A stretch of DNA of 32,690 nt from Candidatus Fonsibacter lacus (lineage in GTDB: Bacteria > Pseudomonadota > Gammaproteobacteria > Burkholderiales > Burkholderiaceae_C): contig RFXW01000008.1 of NCBI GenBank assembly GCA_009921245.1, positions 1 through 32,690 of the forward strand, in the 5' to 3' direction. A program made the position numbers and the translations under genes. Each line of letters starts with the position of its first letter. Within the stretch, counting starts at the first letter, position 1. A model generated the notes under the pieces. It was not told the DNA's origin. It did no database searches and saw nothing but the letters and a program-made list of their open reading frames with translations. Below are positions 1-11,632 of the stretch, one piece after another.

Positions 1-365
1 GCAAGCTTAAGGTTTTGTTTTAAGGCTTCGTCCATCAGTGCCAACACCCCTGGGCGCAAACCCACGGCGCCGTCGTGCACCGCGGCTTCGTAGGCTGCAG
101 TTTTGAGGTCGTGCAGCCGTTGAATCCGCTCTTGCAAGCCACCCTCTAGGTCGGTGATATCGGGGTGTACCTCATGCCAGTAGGCGGTGATGCGCTCTTT
201 GCCACCCGAGATGTCGAGCAAGCGGGTGTAGGTTGGCACGTCCCAATGCCAATCCAGGCCGTCCTCTGTAAACGCCTGGTTGAATGCCTGCCTATGCATT
301 TCTTCGGTATCGGCCAAGGTGCCGTCGACGTCGAATATCAATGCCTTAACAATGTCTTTTTTCAT
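1..365 (-). CDS. cbbY: CbbY-type HAD sugar-bisphosphate phosphatase, 3' end cut by window
   Basis: Reading right to left from an ATG at 365-363, I translate 121 residues that run off the left edge without a stop. The N-terminus carries the HAD motif I of the beta-phosphoglucomutase/CbbY group, [14 protein letters not shown], with the nucleophile Asp and the acid/base Asp two residues later. It continues with a CbbY-like cap ([17 protein letters not shown]). In Rhodobacter, CbbY removes xylulose-1,5-bisphosphate, a misfire product that inhibits RuBisCO, so the role inferred here is metabolite repair in the cytoplasm. The start codon overlaps the cbbX stop in an ATGA, which suggests translational coupling. 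Family assignment is strong from motif plus context. The missing C-terminus means intactness cannot be judged. Confidence 0.9.
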   Translation of the reverse strand, partial: MKKDIVKALIFDVDGTLADTEEMHRQAFNQAFTEDGLDWHWDVPTYTRLLDISGGKERITAYWHEVHPDITDLEGGLQERIQRLHDLKTAAYEAAVHDGAVGLRPGVLALMDEALKQNLKL

Positions 366-1318
366 GGGAACTCTTTTGATGCTTGAAACACGCGACTGGC
401 CAGTATGTCACTGCACTCGATGGTGCTTAGGCGCTGTGCGTCCAGGGTGGTGTCTTGTGCCTGAAACAGCCGACTGGCTTGACGTAGGCGGGCCCGATCC
501 AGCGCGTTGCGTAGGCTGCGGGCGTTGGCAAAGTGCGGTTGCGTCATGCGCTTATTGATGTATGCGCGCAGCACCTCATCGGCGCCCTCGCCCAAGCAGT
601 AGCTTTGCTCTTGCAGCATGCGGTGCGCGATAGCCATGAGCTCATCGGCGTCGTAGTCGGGAAAGTCCAAATGGTGGGCAATCCGGGAATTCATGCCCGG
701 GTTACTTTGGAAAAAAGTATCCATGCGATCTTTGTAGCCGGCCAAGATCACCACCAGGTCGTCACGCTGGTTTTCCATTACCTGCAACAAGATTTCAATG
801 GCCTCTTGACCGTAGTCGCGCTCGTTTTCTGGTTTGTAAAGGTAATACGCCTCGTCAATAAACAGCACGCCCCCCATTGCCTTTTTTAGTACCTCGCGGG
901 TTTTGGGCGCGGTGTGGCCAATGTATTGGCCTACCAAGTCGTCGCGGGTAACCGCCACCAAGTGGCCCTGGCGCACGTACCCCAAACGGTGCAAGATGGC
1001 CGCCATACGCAACGCCACGGTGGTTTTGCCGGTACCGGGGTTGCCGGTAAAGCTCATGTGCAAGCTGGGCGACTGGGTTTGCAAGCCGTGTTGGGCACGC
1101 AGTCGATCGATGACCAACAAGGCGGCGATATCGCGCACCCGCGACTTCACTGGCTGCAAGCCAATCAGTTCACGGTCAAGCTCGGCCAACACCTCCAGCA
1201 CCTGTGTTTGGCCCAAGGCCTCGGCCACGGTGTGCGCCGGCGACTCGGCCGCCGCCTCAGGTGCGGATGGCGCAGCGTCAGAGCCGCCGCGCGTGCCAGG
1301 CAAGTGGTACATGGACAC
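362..1318 (-). CDS. cbbX: Red-type RuBisCO activase, AAA+ ATPase CbbX
   Basis: The product is about 318 residues, the usual CbbX size. It has a Walker A GNPGTGKT at about residues 92-99, a pore-loop segment YIGHTAPKT near 132-140 and Walker B VLFIDE at 151-156, followed by the AYYLY sequence typical of the family. CbbX forms hexameric rings that pull on the C-terminus of the red-type large subunit to release inhibitory sugar phosphates from RuBisCO. It sits directly after cbbS (12 nt gap) and overlaps cbbY by 4 nt, so cbbLSXY is one transcription unit. The first codon is GTG at 1318. An in-frame ATG two codons later (1312) is an equally possible start, and the Shine-Dalgarno is weak in both cases. 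Confidence 0.95.
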   Translation of the reverse strand: MSMYHLPGTRGGSDAAPSAPEAAAESPAHTVAEALGQTQVLEVLAELDRELIGLQPVKSRVRDIAALLVIDRLRAQHGLQTQSPSLHMSFTGNPGTGKTTVALRMAAILHRLGYVRQGHLVAVTRDDLVGQYIGHTAPKTREVLKKAMGGVLFIDEAYYLYKPENERDYGQEAIEILLQVMENQRDDLVVILAGYKDRMDTFFQSNPGMNSRIAHHLDFPDYDADELMAIAHRMLQEQSYCLGEGADEVLRAYINKRMTQPHFANARSLRNALDRARLRQASRLFQAQDTTLDAQRLSTIECSDILASRVFQASKEFP

Positions 1319-1330
1319 CCGATGGCCCCG

Positions 1331-1765
1331 TTAGTAGCGCTCACCCTCGGGCTTGTCGGTGGCGTAACTGTGCACGGTGTAACGCATGGTGCGGTTGTGC
1401 CACTCTTGACGCACCAAACCAAAGCCGGGTTCGTTGGCGGGGCGGTTGACAATAAAGCTCATGGCAATCGATTCCACGCCACGCGTTGAATCGAACGCCA
1501 TGAGTCGAATGTAGTGGCTGGGAAAAGCGTCGCGGCAGGCTTTGAGCTCCATCATGACGCCGGCGGCGTCGCTGAGGTCGAACATGGGCATGCCGAACAT
1601 TTCCCAGTAGGTGTTGCGTGGATGCGGGTCGTCGGTGTACTCCACACTCCAAGCGTAGCCCTTACCCAAGCCATATTGGATTTGGGTTTGAATTTCAGCG
1701 TCGGTGAGGTCGGGCAAAAAACTGAATTGGCCTTGGGTAACGCGGCCGGTGGGGTTGGTCATCAT
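1331..1765 (-). CDS. cbbS: Ribulose-1,5-bisphosphate carboxylase small subunit (form IC)
   Basis: The 144-residue protein is the RuBisCO small subunit. It starts [20 protein letters not shown] and contains the conserved [20 protein letters not shown] segment. Its length and the extended C-terminal part after [12 protein letters not shown] match red-type small subunits, whose C-terminal extension lines the central channel of the L8S8 enzyme. It lies 27 bp after cbbL with a clear AAGGAG ribosome site 7 nt before the ATG at 1765; a second ATG follows immediately. Together with cbbX it identifies the enzyme as red-type and CbbX-dependent, not the green-type CbbQO-dependent form. Confidence 0.97.
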   Translation of the reverse strand: MMTNPTGRVTQGQFSFLPDLTDAEIQTQIQYGLGKGYAWSVEYTDDPHPRNTYWEMFGMPMFDLSDAAGVMMELKACRDAFPSHYIRLMAFDSTRGVESIAMSFIVNRPANEPGFGLVRQEWHNRTMRYTVHSYATDKPEGERY

Positions 1766-1792
1766 GGCAGGATCTCCTTGTGCGCCTGTGGC

Positions 1793-4292
<2,500 letters not shown>

Positions 4293-4296
<4 letters not shown>

Positions 4297-5492
4297 CCTC
4301 GGTACAACCAGGGCACGTCAAGGACACGCGCACCCAACCACGCCATGGCTTGGTTGCGCAGCCACGCTGGCACCCCTTGGGCGTGAAACCAACGCGCGTT
4401 GCGCTGCGCCCTGGCCTGCACCCGTGCGTTACGCCGCCAACGTGCGGCGGCGTAGCCCGCCAGCGCATGCTCAACAACTGATGTTGCACCCGCCAAGGCT
4501 TGACCCAAGGCGTGGGCGTCCTCGATGGCCATGCCCGCACCTTGCGCCATGTAAGGCAGCATGGGGTGTGCGGCGTCGCCCACCAGCGCCACCCGCGCCC
4601 ATGCCATTTGCTCCGCTCGTACCAAGGGCGGACGCTGCACCACCGGCCACTGACGCCAACCGTCGCCGGCTTCGGCGGCGGCCTCCAGCAGGGTACGTAA
4701 CGGCGCACAAAAAGTCGGCAGGCGGGATTGCAAAGCTTCCCACTGCGCCATTTGCTGCCAGCGCGGTGCCAGCGATGCGGCCTCGGCACCCTCAAGAAAA
4801 ACCGCCACGTTGAGCACCTCGCCGCGGCGCACGGGGTACACCACCACATGCGCCTGCGGCGCCAGCCACACCTGTACATCAAGGGTGCGGCACGCCGCGG
4901 GCAGCGCCTGTTGCAGCGGCAAAGCGCGGTAAGCCACATGGGTGGTCGGCAGGGGCGGCTGGGCATCCACCACCTGCGCGCGTAGACGACTCCACACGCC
5001 GTCGGCCAGCACCAAAGCCTGCGCGGCATGCTCAGCCTCATGCACGCGCAACGTGCCCGTTTGGGGATTGATGGCGCTGACCTCAGCGGCCGCGTGCGCG
5101 GTCACGCGGTGTTGCTGCGCGTGCTGCAGCAAGGCTGCGTGCAGGTCGGCGCGATGCAGGGTCAGGTAGGGCGCGCCGTATTGTGTCTGCGCGCGTGACG
5201 CCAAAGGCAAACGGCCCAGCGTGACCCCTCGAGAGGCGCAACGCACATGCAGCGCCGCGGGCTCAACCGCGCACGCCCGCAAGCTTGGCAGCACGCCCCA
5301 GTGTTGCAATCGGCGGGTGGCGTTGGGGCCCAATTGAATGCCCGCGCCAGCCTCGCCAAAGGCGCTGGCCTGCTCCCACAGCGACACCTGCCAGCCCGCC
5401 TGAGCGGCGGCAATGGCCGCAGCCAAACCACCAATGCCACCCCCAATCACACCAAGCGCTGGCTTGGCTTGGCCTCTATCGGGGATGTGCAT
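4293..5492 (-). CDS. FAD-dependent aromatic-ring monooxygenase, group A (salicylate/3-hydroxybenzoate hydroxylase-like)
   Basis: The 399-residue protein has the three hallmarks of group A flavoprotein hydroxylases. These are an N-terminal dinucleotide fold GVIGGGIGGLAAA (glycines at about 17-22) with Glu40 ending the second strand, a DG motif in LADGVWSRLR (164-165), and a GD motif in VALVGDAAHPMLPYMAQGAG (305-306). Such enzymes use NAD(P)H and O2 to hydroxylate aromatic rings; the substrate cannot be read from sequence. UbiH/UbiF-type quinone hydroxylation is an alternative, but the closest feel is to salicylate or 3-hydroxybenzoate 6-hydroxylase. It follows acnB after 24 nt, so it may be co-transcribed with the mdh-acnB genes. 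No catabolic neighbours are present. The start at 5492 lacks a clear ribosome site. Confidence 0.8.
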
Positions 5493-5516
5493 GCGTGCGG
5501 TGTGGCTGGGCCAGCC

Positions 5517-8120
5517 TTAAGCGGCCGGTACCCCTTTGGCAGACGCCACGTATTCCTCGATTTGATCGAAGTTCATGTACCGGTACACGCTGTCGGCGTC
5601 TTGGTTGATGATGCCCATTTGCTCGTGGTACTCGGCCACCGTGGGAATCCGCCCAAGCTTGGAGCACACCGCCGCCAATTCGGCAGAGCCCAAAAACACC
5701 TGCGCGTTTTTACCCAAACGGTTGGGGAAATTACGCGTGCTGGTGGACATCACCGTGGCACCCTCGCGCACCTGTGCTTGGTTGCCCATGCACAGGCTGC
5801 ACCCGGGCATTTCGGTACGCGCGCCGGCGTTACCAAAAGCGGCGTAGTGCCCCTCTTTAACCAACTCGTCTTGGTCCATTTTGGTGGGAGGTGCCACCCA
5901 CAAGCGCACCGGAATATCGCGTTGCGTGCCCAGCAGTTTGGCGGCGGCGCGGAAATGGCCGATGTTGGTCATGCAGCTGCCAATGAACACCTCGTCGATT
6001 GGGGTGTTGACCACGTGCGAGAGGGTCTTGGCGTCATCTGGGTCGTTCGGGCAACACACAATTGGCTCTTTGATGTCGTCGAGGTTGATATCAATCACCG
6101 CGGCGTAACTGGCGTCGGCGTCGGCGCGCAGCAGGTTGGGCGCGTCCAGCCAGGCTTGCATGGCGTCGATACGGCGCTGCATGGTGCGAGCGTCGGCGTA
6201 ACCGTTGGCAATCATGTGCTTAAGCAGCACGATGTTGGACGTTAGGTATTCCTTGATCGGCGCTTCGTCTAAGGCAATCGTGCAACCAGCGGCGGAGCGC
6301 TCGGCCGAGGCGTCAGCCAATTCAAACGCCTGTTCCACTTTGAGATTGGGCAGGCCCTCAATTTCAAGCACACGCCCAGAGAAAATATTTTTCTTGCCCT
6401 TTTTCTCCACCGTGAGCAAACCCTGTTGGATGGCGTACAGCGGGATGGCGTGCACCAAATCGCGCAAGGTCACGCCGGGCTGCATCTTGCCCTTGAAGCG
6501 CACCAACACGCTCTCTGGCATGTCAAGTGGCATCACCCCTGTGGCGGCCGCAAACGCCACCAAACCGGAGCCTGCCGGAAACGAAATGCCAATGGGGAAA
6601 CGGGTGTGGCTGTCGCCGCCGGTGCCCACGGTGTCGGGCAACAACATGCGATTCAGCCAAGAGTGGATCACACCGTCACCGGGGCGCAACGACACGCCGC
6701 CACGGTTGCTGATGAACGCAGGCAGTTCGTGGTGCATTTTGACGTCGACCGGCTTGGGGTAGGCCGCGGTGTGACAAAACGATTGCATCACCAAGTCAGC
6801 GCTAAAGCCCAAACAGGCGAGGTCTTTTAATTCATCGCGCGTCATGGGGCCGGTGGTGTCTTGACTGCCCACGGTGGTCATACGCGGCTCACAGTACGTG
6901 CCCGGCAGAACCCCTTGCCCCTCAGGCAAACCGCAGGCGCGGCCCACCATTTTTTGCGCCAAGGTAAAGCCCGTGCCGGTGCCCTGGGGTACGGCCGGCA
7001 AACGAAATACCGTGCTCGGGGGCAGGCCCAGCGCCTCCCGGGCTTTGGCGGTCAGGGCGCGACCAATGATTAAGTTGATGCGACCGCCGGCGCGCACCTC
7101 GTCGAGCAAGACCGGGCTTTTAAGCGCGAACTCCGCCACCGTTTGCCCGTTTTTGGTGACCTTGCCGTCGTACGGATGGATGTCGATCACATCCCCCATT
7201 TCCAAAGCCGAAACGTCAACCTCAATCGGCAACGAGCCTGAATCTTCTTGCGTGTTAAAAAAGATGGGCGCGATCTTGCCACCCAAGGTAATACCGCCAA
7301 AACGCTTGTTGGGCACATAAGGAATGTCTTGCCCGGTGGCCCAAACCACGCTGTTGGTGGCGGATTTGCGGCTTGAGCCTGTGCCCACCACGTCGCCCAC
7401 GTAAGCAACCAAATGGCCTTTTTCTTTGAGCGATTCAATAAAAGCAATCGGTCCGCGCTTGCCGTCTTCTTCGGGCGTGAAGGCCGCGCCAGCTCGCGCA
7501 TTTTTGAGCATGGCCAAAAAGTGCAGCGGGATGTCGGGGCGGCTCCACGCGTCGGGCGCTGGGGACAAGTCGTCGGTATTGGTTTCGCCGGGCACCTTAA
7601 ACACGGTCACGGTAATGGTTTGTGGCACCTCGGGGCGCGCGGTAAACCACTGCGCGTCGGCCCAGCTTTGCAACACCGCTTGCGCTCTGGCGTGACCACC
7701 TTTGGCTTTGTCGGCGACGTCGTGAAACGCATCGAACATCAGCAACGTACCCTTAAGGCCCTGCGCGGCCAACTCGCCCACGTCGTTGTCGTCGAGTAGA
7801 TCGATCAGCGGCTTGACGTTGTAACCACCCACCATGGTGCCCAGCAACTCGGTGGCGCGCTGGCGCGACAAAGCGGGCACCGCGACATCGCCGTGTGCCA
7901 CGGCCGACAGAAAGCTGGCCTTGACCTTGGCCGCTTCATCGACCCCAGGTGGCACGCGATGGGTGAGCAGCGCCATGAGTTCATCGGCCTCTTGCGCCGG
8001 GGCCGCTTTGAGCAACTCAATCACGGCGGCGGTCTGTTGGGCATCGAGCGGCAACGGCGGAATGCCCATGGCGGCGCGCTCGGCAACGTGGGCTTGGTAA
8101 CTTGCTAAAAAATCTGCCAT
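5517..8120 (-). CDS. acnB: Aconitate hydratase B
   Basis: The 867-residue product matches the length and domain order of AcnB (HEAT-like domain first, swivelling domain next, then the Fe-S catalytic domains). This order distinguishes it from AcnA. The N-terminus [31 protein letters not shown] is typical. The C-terminal part holds the [4Fe-4S] ligands in [16 protein letters not shown] and [15 protein letters not shown], and the swivelling-domain motif [13 protein letters not shown] is present. It interconverts citrate and isocitrate through cis-aconitate; 2-methylisocitrate dehydration is a known side role of AcnB. GAGGA lies 6-7 nt before the ATG at 8120. It is 56 bp downstream of the CitE-like gene and transcribed with mdh. 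Confidence 0.98.
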   Translation of the reverse strand: MADFLASYQAHVAERAAMGIPPLPLDAQQTAAVIELLKAAPAQEADELMALLTHRVPPGVDEAAKVKASFLSAVAHGDVAVPALSRQRATELLGTMVGGYNVKPLIDLLDDNDVGELAAQGLKGTLLMFDAFHDVADKAKGGHARAQAVLQSWADAQWFTARPEVPQTITVTVFKVPGETNTDDLSPAPDAWSRPDIPLHFLAMLKNARAGAAFTPEEDGKRGPIAFIESLKEKGHLVAYVGDVVGTGSSRKSATNSVVWATGQDIPYVPNKRFGGITLGGKIAPIFFNTQEDSGSLPIEVDVSALEMGDVIDIHPYDGKVTKNGQTVAEFALKSPVLLDEVRAGGRINLIIGRALTAKAREALGLPPSTVFRLPAVPQGTGTGFTLAQKMVGRACGLPEGQGVLPGTYCEPRMTTVGSQDTTGPMTRDELKDLACLGFSADLVMQSFCHTAAYPKPVDVKMHHELPAFISNRGGVSLRPGDGVIHSWLNRMLLPDTVGTGGDSHTRFPIGISFPAGSGLVAFAAATGVMPLDMPESVLVRFKGKMQPGVTLRDLVHAIPLYAIQQGLLTVEKKGKKNIFSGRVLEIEGLPNLKVEQAFELADASAERSAAGCTIALDEAPIKEYLTSNIVLLKHMIANGYADARTMQRRIDAMQAWLDAPNLLRADADASYAAVIDINLDDIKEPIVCCPNDPDDAKTLSHVVNTPIDEVFIGSCMTNIGHFRAAAKLLGTQRDIPVRLWVAPPTKMDQDELVKEGHYAAFGNAGARTEMPGCSLCMGNQAQVREGATVMSTSTRNFPNRLGKNAQVFLGSAELAAVCSKLGRIPTVAEYHEQMGIINQDADSVYRYMNFDQIEEYVASAKGVPAA

Positions 8121-8176
8121 GACATCCTCTTTGCTTTCAACGATTCACACGGCGCGCCGGCGGCGGCGCCGATAAC

Positions 8177-9154
8177 TTAAAAGAACTGTGCCGCTGCGGC
8201 TGGCACCGCGACACCGGTTTGCTGGGCACGCTCAAGCACTTGCCAAAAGTAGCGGTAACTGGCGCGGTCTTGCAGCACCCCCCGTACCTGCACCGGCGCC
8301 CAATCGGCCGCAGCCGCAGCCAGCATGACCTCGGCGGCGTGCTCCACCTCGTCGGCGCTTGGCGCAAACGCTTGCAAGATGAGCGGAATTTGATCGGGGT
8401 GAATACTCCACATGCGCGTGCATGCAAACGATTCACGCGCTTGCTTGGCCGCTTGCGTAAAGGCTTGGGTGTCTTTGAATTCGGGTATCACCGCGTGCGA
8501 CGGCACCTTGCCATGGGCGTGACACGCGCTGGCAATCGCCAGCTTGGCCCGCACCACCAATGGGTGGGTGAATTGCCCTTGCACCGACATGGCCGAGGCC
8601 GGAATGGCCCCGCCATGGGCCGAGACAAAATCCATCACACCAAAACTGAGCGACTGCAACCGGGGGTGCGCGGCAATATCAAAAGCGTGGTGCACCGCCA
8701 GCGGTGATTCGATCAGCGCGTGCAGCGGCAACTGCGGCGCACCGGCCTGGCTTACGGCGTCGGCGGCACGCAATAGGTCGGCCGGGCTGTCAACCTTGGG
8801 CACCATGACATACGCCAAGCGCGCCCCGGCTTGCCCAACCAAGCGGGCCACGTCGTGGTTGAAGCTGGGGTGATCCACCGGGTGCACCCTCACCCCCACG
8901 CGTGCCTGGGGGCCGGCCAAGGCCAGCATGTCGAGCACCAGTTCCACGTGCTCGGCTTCTCGCCCCACCGGGGCGCCGTCTTCGCAGTCCAGGGTGACGT
9001 CAAAACTGCACACCCCGGTTTGTTCCATGGTCTGGGCTTGCAGCGCCAAGCTTTTGCGCATGCGCGCCTCAACCCCGCAGTAGTGATCGCACACCGGCAG
9101 GGCCACGCCGCCGCCCTGCGCGCCGAGCAATACCTCCCGTGGATGGGCTGCCAT
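8177..9154 (-). CDS. HpcH/HpaI-CitE superfamily lyase (citrate lyase beta / malyl-CoA lyase-like)
   Basis: From the ATG at 9154 the protein is 325 residues. Motifs of the CitE/malyl-CoA lyase fold are visible: RKSLALQ near residue 33, DCEDGAP (D56-E58-D59), an arginine strand VGVRVHP (R89), the metal-ligand Glu in LIESPLAVHHAF (E149), the metal-ligand Asp in FGVMDF (D175) and the late SIHPDQI. These enzymes cleave or form C-C bonds in CoA thioesters such as malyl-, citramalyl- or citryl-CoA. No citrate lyase alpha or gamma subunit gene is near, so a true citrate lyase is unlikely. It sits 16 nt after mdh and before acnB. An in-frame upstream start at 9238 would overlap mdh by 68 nt and adds low-complexity Ser/Arg sequence, so I reject it. 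The ribosome site is poor. Confidence 0.85.
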   Translation of the reverse strand: MAAHPREVLLGAQGGGVALPVCDHYCGVEARMRKSLALQAQTMEQTGVCSFDVTLDCEDGAPVGREAEHVELVLDMLALAGPQARVGVRVHPVDHPSFNHDVARLVGQAGARLAYVMVPKVDSPADLLRAADAVSQAGAPQLPLHALIESPLAVHHAFDIAAHPRLQSLSFGVMDFVSAHGGAIPASAMSVQGQFTHPLVVRAKLAIASACHAHGKVPSHAVIPEFKDTQAFTQAAKQARESFACTRMWSIHPDQIPLILQAFAPSADEVEHAAEVMLAAAAADWAPVQVRGVLQDRASYRYFWQVLERAQQTGVAVPAAAAQFF

Positions 9155-9170
9155 GGCTTGTTGCCGGCGG

Positions 9171-10157
9171 TTACAGCAAGTGCGCCACGCCGCGCTGCTC
9201 GTCCAGCAGCTCGTTGAGCGTTTTTTGGATACGCTCATGGCTGAAGCTGTCGATCTCTAGACCTTCGATGACTTGGTAATCACCGCCAGCGCAGGTGACT
9301 GGAAAGCCAAACATGACGTCGTGCGGAATGTCGTACCAGCCGTCTGACGGCACACCCATGGTGACCCAGCCGCCGTTGGTGCCCAGCGCCCAATCGCGCA
9401 TGTGATCGATGGCGGCGTTCGCCGCCGACGCCGCCGAGGACAGGCCGCGCGCATCGATGATGGCGGCCCCGCGCTTGCCCACCGTGGGCAAAAAGGTGTC
9501 GGCGTTCCAGACCTGATCGTTGATGCGGTCTTTGACCATGTCGGCGCCGACCGTGGCAAAACGATAGTCGGCGTACATGGTGGGTGAGTGGTTGCCCCAG
9601 ACACACAATTTTTGAATCGCCGCCACTGGCTCACCCATTTTGGCTGCAAGCTGGCTTGCCGCGCGGTTATGGTCAAGGCGCAACATGGCGGTGAAGTTAC
9701 GCCGTGGCAGATCGGGGGCGCTCTTCATGGCAATGTAAGCGTTGGTGTTGGCCGGGTTACCCACCACCAACACCTTGACGTTGCGGCTGGCCGAGGCGTT
9801 CAACGCCTTGCCCTGCGCGGTAAAAATTTGCGCGTTGGCCGCCAACAAATCGGCGCGCTCCATGCCTGGCCCACGCGGCCGAGCCCCCACCAGCAAGGCG
9901 TAATCGGTGTCTTTGAATGCTTGCACCGGGTCGCTATGCGCCTGCATATCGGCCAGCAGCGGAAAAGCGCAGTCTTGCAGTTCCATCATGACGCCGGTGA
10001 GTGCCTTTTGCGCTTTTTCATCGGGGATTTCGAGCAACTGCAATATCACCGGTTGGTCTTTGCCCAGCATCTCTCCGGAAGCAATACGAAACAACAGGGC
10101 GTAGCCAATTTGACCTGCGGCACCGGTAACGGCAACGCGCACGGGTTTTTTGCTCAT
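9171..10157 (-). CDS. mdh: Malate dehydrogenase
   Basis: The 328-residue enzyme oxidises malate to oxaloacetate with NAD+. The N-terminal [20 protein letters not shown] contains the nucleotide-binding loop GAAGQIG (12-18). The mobile-loop arginines are in [14 protein letters not shown], and the catalytic His is in [12 protein letters not shown]. Length and sequence fit the betaproteobacterial MDH group. The start at 10157 is preceded by GGAG at good spacing; the longer frame to 10220 adds an unrelated hydrophobic extension and is rejected. It is the first gene of a leftward unit with the CitE-like gene and acnB, divergent from the GntR regulator. Confidence 0.97.
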   Translation of the reverse strand: MSKKPVRVAVTGAAGQIGYALLFRIASGEMLGKDQPVILQLLEIPDEKAQKALTGVMMELQDCAFPLLADMQAHSDPVQAFKDTDYALLVGARPRGPGMERADLLAANAQIFTAQGKALNASASRNVKVLVVGNPANTNAYIAMKSAPDLPRRNFTAMLRLDHNRAASQLAAKMGEPVAAIQKLCVWGNHSPTMYADYRFATVGADMVKDRINDQVWNADTFLPTVGKRGAAIIDARGLSSAASAANAAIDHMRDWALGTNGGWVTMGVPSDGWYDIPHDVMFGFPVTCAGGDYQVIEGLEIDSFSHERIQKTLNELLDEQRGVAHLL

Positions 10158-10226
10158 GTGGGTGGACTCCGAGTGGTAAGGGGTGGCCTTGTGCACAAAA
10201 ACAAAAGGCACGACAAACAACGTTTG

Positions 10227-10255
10227 AGTGTATGTCAGGCAAGGGTTAACGTCAA
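10227..10255 (-). promoter_or_regulatory. Predicted sigma70 promoter for mdh
   Basis: On the minus strand TTGACG (10255-10250) is followed after exactly 17 nt by TACACT (10232-10227). This is a near-consensus -35/-10 pair reading toward mdh. The implied start point near 10220 gives a leader of about 60 nt ending in the GGAG ribosome site. The palindrome at 10267-10278 lies about 12 bp upstream of the -35. Confidence 0.75.
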
Positions 10256-10256
10256 C

Positions 10257-10284
10257 TTGTCTTGTGTCTTATATAAGATATGAT
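10257..10284 (+). promoter_or_regulatory. Predicted promoter for the gntR-type regulator
   Basis: TTGTCT (10257-10262) and TATGAT (10279-10284) are separated by 16 nt and read toward the regulator gene at 10294. The start codon is only 10 nt from the -10, so the transcript would have almost no leader. This agrees with the absence of a Shine-Dalgarno. The spacer contains the TCTTATATAAGA palindrome, an arrangement expected for autorepression. Confidence 0.6.
10267..10278. promoter_or_regulatory. Palindromic operator candidate TCTTATATAAGA
   Basis: This is a perfect 12 bp palindrome in the 136 bp between mdh and the GntR-family gene. It lies inside the spacer of the predicted regulator promoter and just upstream of the predicted mdh -35. 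GntR/HutC dimers bind short palindromes next to their own gene, so it is the natural operator candidate. I saw no second exact copy elsewhere in the window. Confidence 0.65.
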
Positions 10285-10293
10285 TAAACCGCC

Positions 10294-11091
10294 ATGCGAG
10301 CTCCCAACCCTGTTTTCTTTGCCCCCTCCCATGCGGCAACGGCGCCCAGCGGCGGCGACTCGAGCGCGCCGGCGTTTAGCCCGTTGTACCAGCAAATCAA
10401 GCAGTTGATTTTGCAGGGTTTGCAAAGCGGCGAATGGCGGCCCGGCGAACTCATTCCAAGCGAAACCGATTTGGCCGCCCGCTTTGGCGTCAGCCAAGGC
10501 ACAGTGCGCAAAGCCATTGACGAACTGGCCCTGGACAACCTGCTGCTGCGGCGCCAAGGCCGCGGCACCTACGTGGCCACCCATGCCCAACGTCAGGTGC
10601 AACACCGGTTTTTGCGTTTGCATGCCGACGCCGCGGCCAGCGGCGTAAGCACGCCAGGTCAAAGGCACGTCATCGATTGCAAAAAAATTCGTGCCAGTGC
10701 CGAGGTGGCGCGGGCGCTGGGCCTGCGCACCGGCGACTCAGTGTGGCAGGTGCAACGGGTGCTGAGCTTTGATCAGGTACCGGTTATTTTCGAGGCCCTG
10801 TGGTTGCCTGCGACCCCTTTTAAGGGTCTGTCGCAAGAGCGTTTGGCGAGTCACCAAGGGCCACTCTACGGATTGTTTGAGTCCACTTTTGGCGTGCGTA
10901 TGGTGCGCGCCGAAGAAAAAATTCGTGCCGTGCTGGCCACCCCAGACGCCGCGCAGTGGCTGGGCGTCACACCGGCGACACCGTTGCTAAGCGTCGAACG
11001 CGTGGCCTACACGTACAACGACCAGGCCATGGAGTTCCGGCGCGGCTTGTATCGAACCGAACACCATCATTACCGCAATGAATTGCAGTGA
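10294..11091 (+). CDS. GntR family (HutC/UTRA type) transcriptional regulator
   Basis: The 265-residue protein has a GntR winged helix-turn-helix after a 25-residue tail. It begins FSPLYQQIKQLILQGLQSGEW and continues through PSETDLAARFGVSQGTVRKA (about 55-75) and the wing RRQGRGTYVA. A C-terminal UTRA ligand domain follows (from about residue 105, e.g. VWQVQRVLSFDQVPVIFEALWLP and the closing MEFRRGLYRTEHHHYRNE). HutC-type regulators respond to small metabolites. Its position between mdh and sdhC suggests control of the TCA genes on both sides in response to a carboxylate or related compound; this is inference. It is separated from sdhC by 99 bp. Confidence 0.92.
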   Translation: MRAPNPVFFAPSHAATAPSGGDSSAPAFSPLYQQIKQLILQGLQSGEWRPGELIPSETDLAARFGVSQGTVRKAIDELALDNLLLRRQGRGTYVATHAQRQVQHRFLRLHADAAASGVSTPGQRHVIDCKKIRASAEVARALGLRTGDSVWQVQRVLSFDQVPVIFEALWLPATPFKGLSQERLASHQGPLYGLFESTFGVRMVRAEEKIRAVLATPDAAQWLGVTPATPLLSVERVAYTYNDQAMEFRRGLYRTEHHHYRNELQ

Positions 11092-11111
11092 ATGGTCTTG
11101 CTCTATGCTCC

Positions 11112-11117
11112 TACAAT
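11112..11117 (+). promoter_or_regulatory. Possible -10 element of an sdhC promoter
   Basis: TACAAT is a good -10 hexamer in the 99 bp gap between the regulator gene and sdhC. No convincing -35 is found 16-18 bp upstream, so it may need an activator or may not be used. If used, transcription would begin near 11124, just ahead of the hairpin at 11125-11147. Confidence 0.4.
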
Positions 11118-11124
11118 CCAACGC

Positions 11125-11147
11125 GTCTCACGTGCACCACGTGGGGC
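11125..11147 (+). repeat. Hairpin with two CACGTG half-sites in the sdhC leader
   Basis: CACGTG-CAC-CACGTG (11129-11143) forms a perfect 6 bp stem with a 3 nt loop. With two G-T wobbles it extends to about 10 bp (11125-11147). There is no T-tract after it, so it is not a simple terminator. It could protect the 5' end of the sdh mRNA, or act as DNA as a double palindromic binding site. Confidence 0.5.
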
Positions 11148-11190
11148 ATGAGGCCTGTGTTTATCCATAAGCGTCCACCGGAATGTGTCC

Positions 11191-11613
11191 ATGACAACCA
11201 ACCGTAAAACCTTTCGCAACATCAACGCCCTCACCGATTTACCCAGCTACCGCTTACCGGCAGCGGGTTGGGTGTCCATCTTGCACCGTATCAGTGGCGC
11301 GGTGATGTTCATTTTGTTGCCCTTTATTTTGTGGATTTTTGACCGCTCCCTAACTTCTGAGCTGAGCTACGAAGGGCTCACCGCAAGTTTTGCTCAAGGC
11401 GTGGGCGTGGTGCCTGGTGCCGCGCTCAAGCTTGTGGCATTGGTGCTGTTGTGGGCGTTTTTGCACCACTTGTTCGCCGGCGTGCGGCACTTGATCATGG
11501 ACGCCACACACCGGGTCACCAAGGGCTTTGGTCGGTCGTCGGCACAAGCCACGCTGGTGTTAAGCCTGGCGCTCACGGCTTTGCTTGGCGCCAAACTTTT
11601 TGGCCTGTATTAA
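11191..11613 (+). CDS. sdhC: Succinate dehydrogenase cytochrome b556 subunit
   Basis: The 140-residue membrane protein has three predicted transmembrane helices. The quinone-site motif SILHRISG (Ser29, Arg33) matches Ser27/Arg31 of E. coli SdhC, and the haem-side motif HHLFAGVRHLIMD starts near residue 90. It anchors SdhAB to the cytoplasmic membrane and carries electrons to ubiquinone. I choose the ATG at 11191 because GGA lies 8 nt upstream. An in-frame GTG two codons earlier would place the GGA too close. It is the first gene of sdhCDAB-sdhE-gltA. Confidence 0.94.
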   Translation: MTTNRKTFRNINALTDLPSYRLPAAGWVSILHRISGAVMFILLPFILWIFDRSLTSELSYEGLTASFAQGVGVVPGAALKLVALVLLWAFLHHLFAGVRHLIMDATHRVTKGFGRSSAQATLVLSLALTALLGAKLFGLY

Positions 11614-11632
11614 TTTAAACGGGTACTGCAAC

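Noticed and set aside
5247-6245. 332-codon open frame on the plus strand opposite acnB and the monooxygenase
   Set aside because: It crosses the boundary of two real genes in antisense and shows no protein-family features.
8121-8176. GC-rich palindromic run between the CitE-like gene and acnB as a terminator
   Set aside because: The GGCGCGCC/GGCGGCGGCGCC bases can fold, but there is no T-tract on either strand and acnB has no separate promoter that I can see, so termination is not supported.
9155-9238. Upstream start for the CitE-like gene overlapping mdh by 68 nt
   Set aside because: The extra 28 residues are low-complexity Ser/Arg/Trp sequence read from the mdh 3' end in another frame. 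The ATG at 9154 gives the conserved beginning.
11160-11169. TTTATCCATA sequence in the sdhC leader as a DnaA box
   Set aside because: It deviates from the consensus, is isolated, and lies where an sdhC leader is expected; nothing else there suggests replication control.
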